A DNA stretch of 47,365 nucleotides from Paraburkholderia ferrariae NBRC 106233 (GCF_000685035.1 NZ_BAYB01000053.1:1-47365), one strand, 5' to 3'. Shown: positions 32,398 through 41,506, counted from the stretch's first letter. Numbers and translations are program-made. The notes: a model not told the origin generated them from the sequence alone.

Positions 32398-32706
32398 GGA
32401 AGTCCTCTGGAGTGTCGAGTCGTTATGGAGAGTGTTATTTATGGTTGCCCGCCCCATGCGCAGTGGATGGGGCCGCGCAAGCTTAGGGACGGGATGTGAC
32501 GGACACATGAAAAATCGGGCCCAAATACCCGAAATATCGGGCAAACGCGAAACATCAGCATGTTTGCGCACGCAACCTGTTCGTTTGCCCATGGGCGAAA
32601 CAATATGGGCGGCATGCGCCGTTCTCGATGAGTGCGGGACTCGCCCTGGTGCGCGTTTTCTCCCCCACCCGCCGCGGGGGGCTATCATGTGCGTTCGAAT
32701 CCATCT
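32398..32706. promoter_or_regulatory. Divergent intergenic region with nested inverted repeats
   Basis: Between the phosphoesterase and NYN genes stand CCCGA-AATA-TCGGG (32528-32541), GGGCAAACG (32539-32547) with its exact complement CGTTTGCCC (32582-32590), and TTGCG-CA-CGCAA (32564-32575). They overlap or nest within about 65 bp. They could be operator sites or form one large hairpin. No gene is present. Confidence 0.55.
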
Positions 32707-34176
32707 ATGAAACCAGCGAATCACATGGCCTCTCCCCAGGAAAACGTCAGCATGGCGGTGTTCTGCGACTTCGAAAACGTCGCGCTCGGCGTGCGCGACG
32801 CGAAGATCGACCGCTTCGATATCAAGCCCGTGCTCGAGCGTCTGCTGCTCAAGGGCAGCATCGTCGTGAAGAAGGCCTATTGCGACTGGGAGCGCTACAA
32901 GGGCTTCAAGGCCTCCATGCACGAAGCGAGCTTCGAACTCATCGAAATTCCGCACGTGCGCCAGTCGGGCAAGAACTCGGCCGATATCCGTCTCGTGGTG
33001 GACGCGCTCGACCTCTGCTATACGAAGTCGCACGTCGATACCTTCGTGATCGTGAGCGGCGACTCGGATTTTTCGCCGCTCGTTTCGAAGCTGCGCGAGA
33101 ACGCGAAGAAGGTGATTGGCGTGGGCGTGAAGCACTCCACCTCCGACCTGCTCGTGGCCAACTGCGACGAATTCATCTTCTACGATGACCTCGTGCGCGA
33201 AGCCGCGCGCGGCGCGACGAGGCGCGAGCAAGCGGCGGGCGCGAAGCGTCAGGGCGGCGAGGAACGCCCGGCCAGGGCCGAGAACGACGAACGCGACGAG
33301 CGGGACGACCGGGACGAGCGCAAGGCCGAGGAGCGCAAGTCGAAGGCAATCGCGCTCGCCGTGGAAACGCTCGATGCCCTCGTGCTGGAACGCGGCGACA
33401 GCGGCAAGATCTGGGCTTCGGTACTCAAGAGCGCCATCAAGCGGCGCCGGCCGGACTTCAGCGAAACGCGCTATGGCTTTCGCGCGTTCGGCAACCTGCT
33501 TGACGAAGCCCAGGCGCGCGGACTGCTGGAAGTGGGCCGCGACGAGAAGTCGGGCACCTATGTCTCGCGTACCAGCCAGCCTGCGTCGGGCGACGCCGCC
33601 GAGCCGGCTGCCCCCGGCGTAGCGGAGGAAGCGGCCGCCCCGCGCAACGACGAAGCGCGCGGACGCGGCAAGGGTCGCAGCAAAGGCCGGCGCGACGAGC
33701 GCAATGCCGCAGGCGGTGCAAAGCGTGGCGGCAAGGGCGGCGAAGCCGCGGGCGACGCGCAGGAGGACGAAGCGCCGCCCGTCGAGGCCGTAGTCGCAAA
33801 GCATGGCGACACGTCACCGGCACACGCGGAGCACCCGCCCTTGCCGCTCTTCAGTGAAGCGCCGTTTGCTCCGGCGGTGGAGGAGACTGTCTCCTTCGAA
33901 CACGCCGAATTCGGCGTGCAGCAGGAAGCGGTCGAGGAAGCGCGCCCGGCCCCGCGCCGCGCCCGCAAAACGGCTTCGCGCAAGAGCCCCGCGCGCAAGA
34001 CGGCGACCGCTGCGCCGGCAAGCGACGACGCTGCATCCGCTGCATCCGCCCTTCCCGCCGCAACGGCAGACACAGCCGAAGCGGTGAAGAAACCCGCGCC
34101 GGCGAAGAAGACCGCATCGCGCGCGCGCCGTCCGCGCGCCAAAGCCGCCACGGCTACCACTACCGACGAAAGCTGA
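32707..34176 (+). CDS. NYN-domain RNase-like protein with OST-HTH/LOTUS domain
   Basis: A 489-residue protein. Residues about 15-165 are a NYN (LabA-like PIN) nuclease domain: VFCDFENVALGV, NSADIRLVVDALDL, FVIVSGDSDFSPLVSKLREN, carrying the expected acidic metal ligands. After a charged linker (DERDERDDRDERKAEERKSK) comes an OST-HTH/LOTUS domain (ALVLERGDSGKIWASVLKSA, RRPDFSETRYGFRAFGNLLD), which binds RNA in other proteins. The last 170 residues are low-complexity, with KGRSKGRR and ARKTASRKSPARKTA patches like histone H1-type tails of Burkholderia proteins. It likely cuts or binds RNA in the cytoplasm. ATG 32707 or 32725 may start it; I chose the first, 15 bases from neither a clear ribosome site. 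Confidence 0.82.
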   Translation: MKPANHMASPQENVSMAVFCDFENVALGVRDAKIDRFDIKPVLERLLLKGSIVVKKAYCDWERYKGFKASMHEASFELIEIPHVRQSGKNSADIRLVVDALDLCYTKSHVDTFVIVSGDSDFSPLVSKLRENAKKVIGVGVKHSTSDLLVANCDEFIFYDDLVREAARGATRREQAAGAKRQGGEERPARAENDERDERDDRDERKAEERKSKAIALAVETLDALVLERGDSGKIWASVLKSAIKRRRPDFSETRYGFRAFGNLLDEAQARGLLEVGRDEKSGTYVSRTSQPASGDAAEPAAPGVAEEAAAPRNDEARGRGKGRSKGRRDERNAAGGAKRGGKGGEAAGDAQEDEAPPVEAVVAKHGDTSPAHAEHPPLPLFSEAPFAPAVEETVSFEHAEFGVQQEAVEEARPAPRRARKTASRKSPARKTATAAPASDDAASAASALPAATADTAEAVKKPAPAKKTASRARRPRAKAATATTTDES

Positions 34177-34250
34177 TCGCAAGATCGGCCCGCGCCGCCG
34201 CTCGCGAGATCCGCAGAGGGTCCGCGAGCGGCAGTGCGAGGCGGGGAGAT

Positions 34251-34757
34251 TCAGGCGTCGCCGAACGGATTGCCGAAACGCTTGGGCGCCGGCGCGGCAG
34301 GGGCCTCGCCGCCAAACGGATCGCTCTGCCCTGCGGGTTTCGCGTCGCCGAAGGGATTCGACGCTTTCGCCCGCTCCGCCGGCTCACCAAACGGATTCGT
34401 CTTGTCCTTCGATCCTGCGGTTTCGCCAAACGGATTGGCCTTCGCGGCCGTTGCCGTCGCGCTGCCGAACGGACCGGTTTTGCCAGCCGGCAGCGTGTCG
34501 CCTGCCGCGTCGTCGTCTTCCACCGCGAGGTTGTATTCGGCCTGAACGCGGGCCATCACATCGGCTATCGCGGCCTCGAAGCCCGCCGCATTGCCGAAGT
34601 GCTTCATCGTCCAGTTGCAGCCGGTACGGTCCGCCGGCTGAAGCTGCGGACGCGGCACGACGAACTTCACGCCGTCTTCGATCACTTCCTGGAGCTTGTG
34701 CAGGCGCCGGCTCACTTCCTCCTGCAGCCGCGAGGCGTTGAGTGTCTTGCGCAGCAT
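34251..34757 (-). CDS. Protein with C-terminal NPFG repeats, unknown function
   Basis: A 168-residue cytoplasmic-looking protein. Residues 1-95 are helical and charged (LQEEVSRRLHKLQEVIEDGV, CNWTMKHFGNAAGFEAAIAD). The second half is built on six copies of a xPFG(S/E/D/G) motif at 13-to-18-residue spacing: GPFGSA, NPFGET, NPFGEP, NPFGDA, DPFGGE, NPFGDA. The linkers are Ala/Lys-rich, so this half is probably disordered. I recognise no family. It lies 35 bp after the DUF4239 gene on the same strand (stop to start region 34757-34793), and is convergent with the NYN gene. Confidence 0.72.
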   Translation of the reverse strand: MLRKTLNASRLQEEVSRRLHKLQEVIEDGVKFVVPRPQLQPADRTGCNWTMKHFGNAAGFEAAIADVMARVQAEYNLAVEDDDAAGDTLPAGKTGPFGSATATAAKANPFGETAGSKDKTNPFGEPAERAKASNPFGDAKPAGQSDPFGGEAPAAPAPKRFGNPFGDA

Positions 34758-34792
34758 CGGGGCCTCCTCGTTCCGTTACTTACAGCACCGCT

Positions 34793-35611
34793 TCAGGAAG
34801 GCGCTTGCGCGGGCGCCACGCTCATGTGTTCGAGCGCATTGCGCATCGACGCACTGGGAATCACGATGACCCCGGTAAAGGGCGTATCCAGATCGACGAT
34901 CACATAAACCGCCGACGAAATCGACAGCGCCCCCAGCAGAATCGTCACGATGGCGAGCGCATTGCGCGGCGCGATCAATCCGAAGCTCAGAAAGATCACG
35001 ATCAGCCAGAGCACCAGCATCGCGAAGAAGGGCCGCGAGATCGAGCTGTGCGCCTCCTCGATGAGCCGCCAGCGCGTATCGGTCACGCGGGCGAAATGCT
35101 GCTGGATATCCGCCGCGAGCACCTGCTGAAAGCGGTCGCGAGGCGCGAGCGCATCGATCTGCCGCCCGACCGAATTGAGCAACGCACCGAGCGGCCGGCT
35201 CTCCAGTTGATCGGGATCGAGCGCCGGCACGCGCGGGTAATCGTTCCCCGGCGGCGGCGTTTCGGCCGGCCACGTGGAAGCGATCGCCGCCGCCGTATAG
35301 GCGCGCAAGGCGTTGCGCGGGCCGGCGGCATCCGGGCCGTACTCGCGCAGGCGCGTGTCGAGCTGGATCAGTTCGGCGGAATAGGCGCGCATGTCGTTGG
35401 ACGCCGTATCGAAGCTGGCCTTTGCGGAAGCCGTCAGGAGTCCCAGGACAAGCGCCGCGAAGGTTACGAGCATGCCGATCACGAGCTGCACCAGCTGCAC
35501 GGTTTCGTGGCGGCGATGCTCCTCTGGCAAGAGCGGCCGCAGCAGGATGCCAAGGCCGGTCCCGCCGAGGAGCAGCACGAAAACCAGGATGGCGGACTGG
35601 ATCTCGGTCAT
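34793..35611 (-). CDS. DUF4239 (bestrophin-like) membrane protein
   Basis: A 272-residue inner-membrane protein of the DUF4239 family. Helices at about residues 5-25 (SAILVFVLLLGGTGLGILLR) and 42-62 (LVQLVIGMLVTFAALVLGLL) are followed by a soluble middle part with TASAKASFDTASNDMRAYSA and LDTRLREYGPDA, typical of the family, and two more helices (FFAMLVLWLIVIFLSFGLIA, LAIVTILLGALSISSAVYVI). Some family members resemble bestrophin channels, but the role is unknown. The ATG overlaps the antiporter stop (ATGA), so expression is coupled to the antiporter. It may modulate ion flow with it; that is inference. Confidence 0.8.
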   Translation of the reverse strand: MTEIQSAILVFVLLLGGTGLGILLRPLLPEEHRRHETVQLVQLVIGMLVTFAALVLGLLTASAKASFDTASNDMRAYSAELIQLDTRLREYGPDAAGPRNALRAYTAAAIASTWPAETPPPGNDYPRVPALDPDQLESRPLGALLNSVGRQIDALAPRDRFQQVLAADIQQHFARVTDTRWRLIEEAHSSISRPFFAMLVLWLIVIFLSFGLIAPRNALAIVTILLGALSISSAVYVIVDLDTPFTGVIVIPSASMRNALEHMSVAPAQAPS

Positions 35612-37821
35612 GGCTGCGAGGGTCCTTCCGGTGGTTGCGGAGGCTGCGTGGACAGCCCGGGTGCTGCCTGGGGCTCAGGCTCCGGCGCCGCCTCCTGGCC
35701 GCCCCTCGCCTCCGCGGTCTCCTGCGCCTCCTTCACCCGTGCGACGATGGCAGGATGCGCGCGCCGGACGGCCAGCTTCCACGCGTCGCCCAGTTCGCGC
35801 GAAATCGAATCGTAGACTTCCTTCGAGATCGAACGCTCCTCGTACATGGCCACAATGCGCTCGCGGCCCTCGCGCAGCGCGTAGAGCAGCAGCATGCGCT
35901 GTTCGAGCACGTCCGCCGCGCGCCCGAAGCACTGCCGCAGCTCTTCCAGCGCCTTGTCGACGAGCGCAATGCGCGACTTGAGAATCGTCGTGAGCAACGC
36001 GCAAAGGCGCTCGCCCAGCAGCGGCTTCAGGCTTTCGTCGTTGAACGAGATCAGTTGATGCAGCACCACGCGCCGGCACATCAGCAGTTCGAACCGATCG
36101 GCGAGCGCATCGGCATAGGGCTGCTGGATATGCAGCCAGCGGCGCGCGAATCGGGCGAGTTTCATGCCGGGCGAATAGTCGAGGATCAGCCGCGCCGCGC
36201 GCTGATAGCCCACCCGGCCATTCAGGCGCGATGCCTCGATCATCGACTCGGTGTTCTGCATCATCGCGTCGAGATTGCGAATCGTGATGATCCCGCTGCC
36301 GTACTGCGGGATCAGGTCGCGCTCTTTCGCCGCGAGCGTGACGAGGCCGATGGCGAGGCGCTCGCGCTCGGTGAGCGCCGCTTCGATATCGAAGGCCGTC
36401 GTGCTGAGGTCGATGCTGCGCCGGTAGGTCTCGCAGGCCGCCGCGGCGTCCTCGGGCGCGATGCGGAACGTGCGCGCCGCGGCATGGACCCGGGCCGAAA
36501 CGGCGATTGCCGAAAGACGCACGGCCTGTTGCTGCAACGCCTGCTCCTGCGGCGAAAGCAGGTCGAGCTTCAGCCGCCGGATCAGGAGCTTGAGCGAAGA
36601 GCCGTTCACCACCAGGCTCACCAGCACGAAGCCCGTCGCGAGTATCGCCACGAAGCGGCGCGTGCTCTCGGGCAGCGCCGTGTTCTGCGCGAGGCCGAGC
36701 GCGAGCACGAGCGTCACCGCACCGCGCAACCCGCCCCATGCGATCACGAGCTTGTACGCGGCGCTCACGGGCTCGGTCAGGCGCAGCCGGGAAAGCAGCG
36801 GCAGCATGCCGAACACCACCACGAGCCGCGCGACGAACGCCGTTGCCACGACCACGGCAAGCGCAACGAGGTCGAGCCAATGGGCGTCGCGCAGCGTGCG
36901 CGGAATCTGCATGGCGGCGAGCAGGAAGATGGCGGCGCCTGCCATGGCGGCAATCTGTTCCCAGATCAGTTGCAGATGCGACCAGTTCGAAGGCGAGAGG
37001 CGCGTGCGCCCCAGGCCGCTGATCACGAGTCCCGCGGCTACCACGGCCACCACGCCGGACACGTGCAGCATCTGGTCCGCAAAAAGATAGAGCGGATACG
37101 GCAGCGCGAAGCTGAGCGAAACCTCGGCCTTGCCCTCCCCGCCCAGCAGCGGCAGGAGCCACGCAAAGCAGCGCCCGGCGAGCGCGCCCGCCAGCAGCCC
37201 GCCGCACAGGCCAATGCCGAGCGTGCGCAACGCGGCACCTGCGCTCGCCGCTGCCGCGTCGCCCGTGATGGCCGCGATCAGGACGCTCGCGATGGCGATG
37301 GCCGCCGCGTCGTTGAGCAGGCTCTCGCCTTCCACGAGCCGCACGAGCCTCGCAGGCGCCCCCACCTCGCGAAACACGGCCAGCACCGCCGAGGGATCCG
37401 TGGTGGCGATCATCGCGCCCAGCAGCAGGCCGTCGGTGAGCGGGCCGAGTCCCGTCAGGCGGATTCCTTCGCCCACCATGCCCGTCGTAACGAAGACGGC
37501 CACCACGGCGAGCAGCAGAATGGGCGCCGCGTCGCCGAGCATTTCGCGCACATTCACGCTGAGCGCCGCCTGGAAAAGCAGCGGGGGCAGGAAGATCCAG
37601 AGGTAGGCTTCGGGCGCGAGCCGCGGCGAAAGCGCGGGCGTGACAATGCCGGACACGAGATCCGGCCACGCCTCGCCGCTCAGGAGGTACGCGCCGCCCA
37701 GTGCGAAGCCCCACGCGGCCAGCAGCACCGATTCGGAGATCGCCCAGCGCAGGCTCATCGCCTGCACGAAGGCGATGCTGGCGAGCAGAAAACCGCTCAG
37801 GAGAAGGATCTGAATGACCAT
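35608..37821 (-). CDS. Cation/proton antiporter, CPA1 family
   Basis: A 737-residue monovalent cation:proton antiporter-1 protein (NhaP/NHE-like). Residues about 1-410 hold 12 or so membrane helices. Transport motifs are TTDPSAVLAVFREVGAPARL and VEGESLLNDAAAIAIASVLI, with the conserved D-P and E-S-L-x-N-D residues, and WGGLRGAVTLVLALGLAQNT. The C-terminal 320 residues are cytoplasmic and helical, with repeated stretches (LIPQYGSGIITIRNLDAMMQ, RMLLLYALREGRERIVAMYE), as in long NhaP-like exchangers where this tail regulates activity. It exchanges Na+ or K+ for H+. Start ATG 37821 begins the first helix; upstream codons lack similarity. It overlaps the DUF4239 gene by 4 nt. Confidence 0.87.
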   Translation of the reverse strand: MVIQILLLSGFLLASIAFVQAMSLRWAISESVLLAAWGFALGGAYLLSGEAWPDLVSGIVTPALSPRLAPEAYLWIFLPPLLFQAALSVNVREMLGDAAPILLLAVVAVFVTTGMVGEGIRLTGLGPLTDGLLLGAMIATTDPSAVLAVFREVGAPARLVRLVEGESLLNDAAAIAIASVLIAAITGDAAAASAGAALRTLGIGLCGGLLAGALAGRCFAWLLPLLGGEGKAEVSLSFALPYPLYLFADQMLHVSGVVAVVAAGLVISGLGRTRLSPSNWSHLQLIWEQIAAMAGAAIFLLAAMQIPRTLRDAHWLDLVALAVVVATAFVARLVVVFGMLPLLSRLRLTEPVSAAYKLVIAWGGLRGAVTLVLALGLAQNTALPESTRRFVAILATGFVLVSLVVNGSSLKLLIRRLKLDLLSPQEQALQQQAVRLSAIAVSARVHAAARTFRIAPEDAAAACETYRRSIDLSTTAFDIEAALTERERLAIGLVTLAAKERDLIPQYGSGIITIRNLDAMMQNTESMIEASRLNGRVGYQRAARLILDYSPGMKLARFARRWLHIQQPYADALADRFELLMCRRVVLHQLISFNDESLKPLLGERLCALLTTILKSRIALVDKALEELRQCFGRAADVLEQRMLLLYALREGRERIVAMYEERSISKEVYDSISRELGDAWKLAVRRAHPAIVARVKEAQETAEARGGQEAAPEPEPQAAPGLSTQPPQPPEGPSQP

Positions 37822-37938
37822 CGTCGGCGCGTCGATGTGTCCATGGCAACCGTTGTGTTCAACGCCGGCGGCGAAACGGGCCGGCACGTCGTGGCAGCGC
37901 AAGTCCCCCGCAATATGCTGGCCGCCGCGAGATCGCGC

Positions 37939-38526
37939 TTACGCCACCGGCAGCCAGACCACCGTCAAGGATTTCACGCCCTGCGCGCCCTGTATCAGCA
38001 CGCCTTCGATATCGGCCGTTGCCGACGGTCCCGTTACCAGCGCTGCGTAGCGCGCGCCGCGAAAATCGTCGCGACGGTACGCGTCCTGCAGTCCCGCCAC
38101 GATCTGGGCGGGGTCGAGCAGCACGACCAGATGCTGCACGATATAGCCGAGCGCGTTCACCACGTACTCGCGCTCGCTCAACCATACCGAACCCGTCTCC
38201 GCGACGCCAAAGCGCGCCCGTACCACCCCCACATCGACCTTCTCCAGCGCTGCGGGCGGCATCTTCGGATCGAGCGCAAACGTGCCGGCCACTTCGGGCA
38301 CCGCCGAGGCGATTACCGCCTGTGCACCGAAGCGCTCGTGAATCAGCGGCAAAACCGCATCGGCCGAAGCGACCTGCGCCTCGCGCCCGCCCATCAATCC
38401 GAGCGATGCGACAAAGCGCTCGCGCAGATCGCCGGACGGCGTATCGAAGTGCGGCACCTCGGGCAGATCGAGCGCGGCGGGCTGGGCGGCGCGCACACGC
38501 GCAATGAACGCTTCACGATTGGCCAC
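37939..38526 (-). CDS. lutC: Lactate utilisation protein C (LUD domain)
   Basis: A 195-residue LUD-domain protein, the LutC subunit of the LutABC L-lactate oxidase complex. Segments: HFDTPSGDLRERFVASLGLM, VDVGVVRARFGVAETGSVWL and REYVVNALGYIVQHLVVLLD, the typical C-terminal strand order with the AETGSVW motif. No ATG fits; GTG 38526 is chosen because GGGAGG lies a few bases ahead. It overlaps the end of lutB by 14 nt. Third and last gene of the lut operon. No lactate permease or regulator gene adjoins the operon within the window. Confidence 0.87.
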   Translation of the reverse strand: MANREAFIARVRAAQPAALDLPEVPHFDTPSGDLRERFVASLGLMGGREAQVASADAVLPLIHERFGAQAVIASAVPEVAGTFALDPKMPPAALEKVDVGVVRARFGVAETGSVWLSEREYVVNALGYIVQHLVVLLDPAQIVAGLQDAYRRDDFRGARYAALVTGPSATADIEGVLIQGAQGVKSLTVVWLPVA

Positions 38527-39907
38527 GGCTGCCTCCCTGGCGGTTCTTCTTGTACCACGCATGGAAAGTCGTAGCCGGCGCCTGCGGCAGGTCGCGCTGG
38601 CGTCCCCAGATATTGAGCGGGTTATAGAGCATGAAGTTGGGCAAGCGGCGCAGCGCACCTTCGAGCGACGCCACCGCGCCGCGATAGAGCGTAGGACTGC
38701 CTAGCAGTCGCCCTGCCATCTTCAGTACCTCCTGCTTGACGAAGGGCACTTCGTGCTGCGCGGCAATCACCTGGCGCCACTGGTAAATCTGCTCGTGAAT
38801 GTTGATCTTCACGGGGCACACGCTCGTGCAACTGCCGTTGAGCGTGGAGGCGAACGGCAGCGCGCTGAAGCGCTTGAGGTCGAAGGTCGGATTGATGATC
38901 GCCCCGATCGGCCCCGCGTAGGTGCTGCCATACGAAAGGCCGCCGCTGCGCCGGTACACGGGGCACGTGTTCATGCACGCGCCGCAGCGGATGCACTTGA
39001 GCGAATGCCAGAAGTCGGGCATGGCGAGCCGCTCCGAACGGCCATGATCGACGAGGATAAAGTGCAGTTCCGCGCCCTCGCGCGGCGCGCGGAAATGCGA
39101 CGTGTACTGCGTGATGGGCGAACCGAGCGCACTGCGCGACAGCATGCGGATGAACACGCCCAGGTCGGAGAGGCGCGGAATCAGCTTCTCGATGCCGAGC
39201 GAAACGATGTGCAGCGGCGGCATGTTCGCGGAGAGATCGGCGTTGCCCTCGTTCGTGCAGACGACCACCGTGCCCGTTTCCGCCACGGCGAAGTTGCAGC
39301 CCGTCATGCCCGCGGTCTTCTCGCGCACGAACCACGGCCGCGTGTTCATGCGCTGGCTCTGCGCAAGGTAGTGAATGTCTTCGTTGTGCGGGTCCGTGCC
39401 GATCGTGCGGCTGAAGACTTCCGCCACGTCGCCGCGAAGCTTGTGCACGGCCGGCACGACGATATGGCTGGGCGGCTGCCCGTCGAGTTGCTGGATGCGC
39501 TCGCCGAGGTCCGTTTCCATCACCGCGATGCCGCGCGACTCCAGATACGGGCGCATGTCGCACTCGTCGGTGAGCATCGACTTGCTTTTAACGAGCCCGG
39601 TCATGCCGCGCTCGCTCAGCAGCCGGTACACCGTTTCGTTGTGCTCTTCGGCCGTGTCGGCAAAGTGCACCCGCACGCCGTTCGCCTCGGCCTGACTCAC
39701 GAACTGCTCGAGGTAATCGGCGAGCTTCGAGAGCGTATGGGCCTTGATGGCCGAGGCGAGCGAGCGCAACGTTTCCCACTCGGGAATGGCGTGTGCCTGC
39801 GCATCGCGCTTCGAGCGCAGATCCCACAGACGTTTGTCGTGAAAGGCCACGTGCTCGGGGTGCGAGAGGAAGCCGCTCGCGAGCTTCGCATGTTCGACGC
39901 GTTTCAT
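38513..39907 (-). CDS. lutB: Lactate utilisation iron-sulfur protein B
   Basis: A 464-residue LutB. The N-terminal two thirds is a LUD domain (GVRVHFADTAEEHNETVYRL, GMTGCNFAVAETGTVVVCTN, with AETGTV). Two 4Fe-4S sites follow: CIRCGACMNTCPVYRRSGG and the distal SCTSVCPVKINI. LutB passes electrons from lactate in a cytoplasmic or membrane-associated complex with LutA and LutC. The ATG 39907 overlaps the lutA stop (ATGA), and its stop overlaps lutC. An open frame upstream of 39907 is the lutA gene in another phase and is ignored. Confidence 0.92.
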   Translation of the reverse strand: MKRVEHAKLASGFLSHPEHVAFHDKRLWDLRSKRDAQAHAIPEWETLRSLASAIKAHTLSKLADYLEQFVSQAEANGVRVHFADTAEEHNETVYRLLSERGMTGLVKSKSMLTDECDMRPYLESRGIAVMETDLGERIQQLDGQPPSHIVVPAVHKLRGDVAEVFSRTIGTDPHNEDIHYLAQSQRMNTRPWFVREKTAGMTGCNFAVAETGTVVVCTNEGNADLSANMPPLHIVSLGIEKLIPRLSDLGVFIRMLSRSALGSPITQYTSHFRAPREGAELHFILVDHGRSERLAMPDFWHSLKCIRCGACMNTCPVYRRSGGLSYGSTYAGPIGAIINPTFDLKRFSALPFASTLNGSCTSVCPVKINIHEQIYQWRQVIAAQHEVPFVKQEVLKMAGRLLGSPTLYRGAVASLEGALRRLPNFMLYNPLNIWGRQRDLPQAPATTFHAWYKKNRQGGSRGQS

Positions 39908-40647
39908 TCGCGCGCTCCGTTGAGCACCTGGGCAATATGGATGAAGCGCACGTCGGCGCTCATGCGCTCGGCGCAGCCCTGCTGGTGCATGAGGCACGAC
40001 ATGTCGCCCGACACGATGTACTGCGCGCCCGCACCGACATGATCGACCACCTTGTCCTGCCCCATGCGCACCGAAACGGCCTCCTCCGTCACGGCGAAGG
40101 TGCCGCCGAAGCCGCAGCACTCGTCGGGACGTTTGGGCTGCACGAATTCGATGCCCTTCACGCCGGCCAGCAGCGTGCGCGGCTTGGAAAACGCCGGGCC
40201 GGCGATTTCCGATATCGAAGCTTCGTGCAGATGGCGCAACGCGCTGCAACTGTTGTGCAGGCCCACGCGCCAGGGGAATTCGGCCCACGGGAAATCGCGG
40301 GCGCCAAGCACGTCGTGGAGAAATTCGACGAGTTCGTAGGTCGAAGCGCGGACCTTGCGCACCTCGTCGGTCTGCTCGATGGCGGTGAGATGGTCGCGCA
40401 CATGGTTCACGCAACTGGCCGAAGGCCCGACGATATAGTCGTAGCCCGCGAACGCGCGCACGAACACGCGCTCCGCGCCGGCGGCTTCGGCCTGCGCGCC
40501 GCTGTTGGCCATCGGCTGGCCGCAGCAGGTCTGCTCCTGCGGATAGTCGACTTCACAGCCGAAGCGCTCCAGCAGTTCGAGCGTCGCGATGCCGACTTCG
40601 GGGTAGAACGCGTCGATAAAACATGGAATGAAAAGGGCGACTTTCAT
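39904..40647 (-). CDS. lutA: Lactate utilisation protein A (CCG-domain subunit)
   Basis: A 247-residue LutA/LldE subunit with two cysteine-rich CCG domains: EQTCCGQPMANSG in the first half and DECCGFGGTFAVTEEAVSVR in the second, as in heterodisulfide-reductase-like and glycolate oxidase F subunits. The start MKVALFIPCFIDAFYPEVG is standard for the family; ATG 40647 is chosen over upstream codons. First gene of lutABC, which together oxidise L-lactate to pyruvate. The promoter must lie in 40648-40785, between this gene and the porin remnant. Confidence 0.92.
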   Translation of the reverse strand: MKVALFIPCFIDAFYPEVGIATLELLERFGCEVDYPQEQTCCGQPMANSGAQAEAAGAERVFVRAFAGYDYIVGPSASCVNHVRDHLTAIEQTDEVRKVRASTYELVEFLHDVLGARDFPWAEFPWRVGLHNSCSALRHLHEASISEIAGPAFSKPRTLLAGVKGIEFVQPKRPDECCGFGGTFAVTEEAVSVRMGQDKVVDHVGAGAQYIVSGDMSCLMHQQGCAERMSADVRFIHIAQVLNGARE

Positions 40648-40785
40648 GCGCGGGCTCATACCGGACGGGGACGCGCCCATTCTACTGCCGATCGCCACGA
40701 TTGCTACCCCAGGCTGCCCGCGCGCCGCGGCGCCCTTTGCCGCGGCGCGTCATGCCGCTCTGCCGGCCCCCACGCCGGGCCAGGC

Positions 40786-41420
40786 TCAGAAGTTATGGCG
40801 GATGCCCGCGATCACGGCAAGCTGCTTGCCGGTATCCGAATTCACCAGGTTCGGGATCTGCGCGTAGTTTCTGCGTGGCACCGCTCGACGCGTCGATGCC
40901 GAGGCTCGCGCCGGACGACTTCTGCCCGATTGCTACCGCATAGAGCCCCGTGCGCTTCGAGAGGTTGTAGACCGCCCCCAGATTCACCTGATGCACGCGC
41001 GTAGAGGACTCGCTGCTCGGGGGCGCGTCGTTGAAGATATACGCGCAACGCCGGAGAGACCTGCCACGTCGTGTCGAACTCGGCGATGTCGAACGAAATG
41101 TCTACGCCCTGAGGCTCGGCCGTGGAGGAAAGGTAGAGGCTTTGCGAGAGGCGCGTGTGCGTGTAGGTCAGCCCCACCGTCACCGTGTCGAAGGCATACG
41201 ATCCGCCGACGCCCCAGATCGCTACTTTCTGTGCGTTTTGTAGTTCGTAGTACGAAGCATTGGCATTGCTGAAGCTAAAGTCGCCGATATAGCTGCTCTT
41301 GCCCGCCCAGCGCCGTCTGCAACGGGTTGCGCAACGTCAGGTAGCCCGCCGAGAGCGGCACCGACCCGTTCGCGTAGTTGGTCGCGAGCGACCAGCCGCG
41401 GTTCGGGGTACGGGCGTGGG
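40786..41420 (-). pseudogene. Gram-negative porin gene remnant
   Basis: The minus strand encodes the C-terminal part of a Burkholderia-type porin in at least three phases: PNRGWSLATNYANG, GDFSFSNANASYYELQNAQK and VTVGLTYTHTRLSQSLYLSS in two frames, VHQVNLGAVYNLSKRTGLYA in another, and DTGKQLAVIAGIRHNF ending at TGA 40786-40788. The final Phe and GIRHNF end are as in intact porins such as that at 44544. The signal peptide and N-terminal half are missing at the crcB side (about 41420). It is dead: several small indels plus truncation. Confidence 0.88.
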
Positions 41421-41506
41421 CAGGCCGGCGCTCGGTGCTAAACTCCGTGTTCAATACGGAGCCTGCGCCGTGCAGGCCTTCATTGCGCCTTCAACCTGTT
41501 CACACC

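Noticed and set aside
41400..41506. Fluoride riboswitch before crcB
   Set aside because: The conserved core of the crcB RNA motif is absent; only a short 6-bp hairpin is seen.
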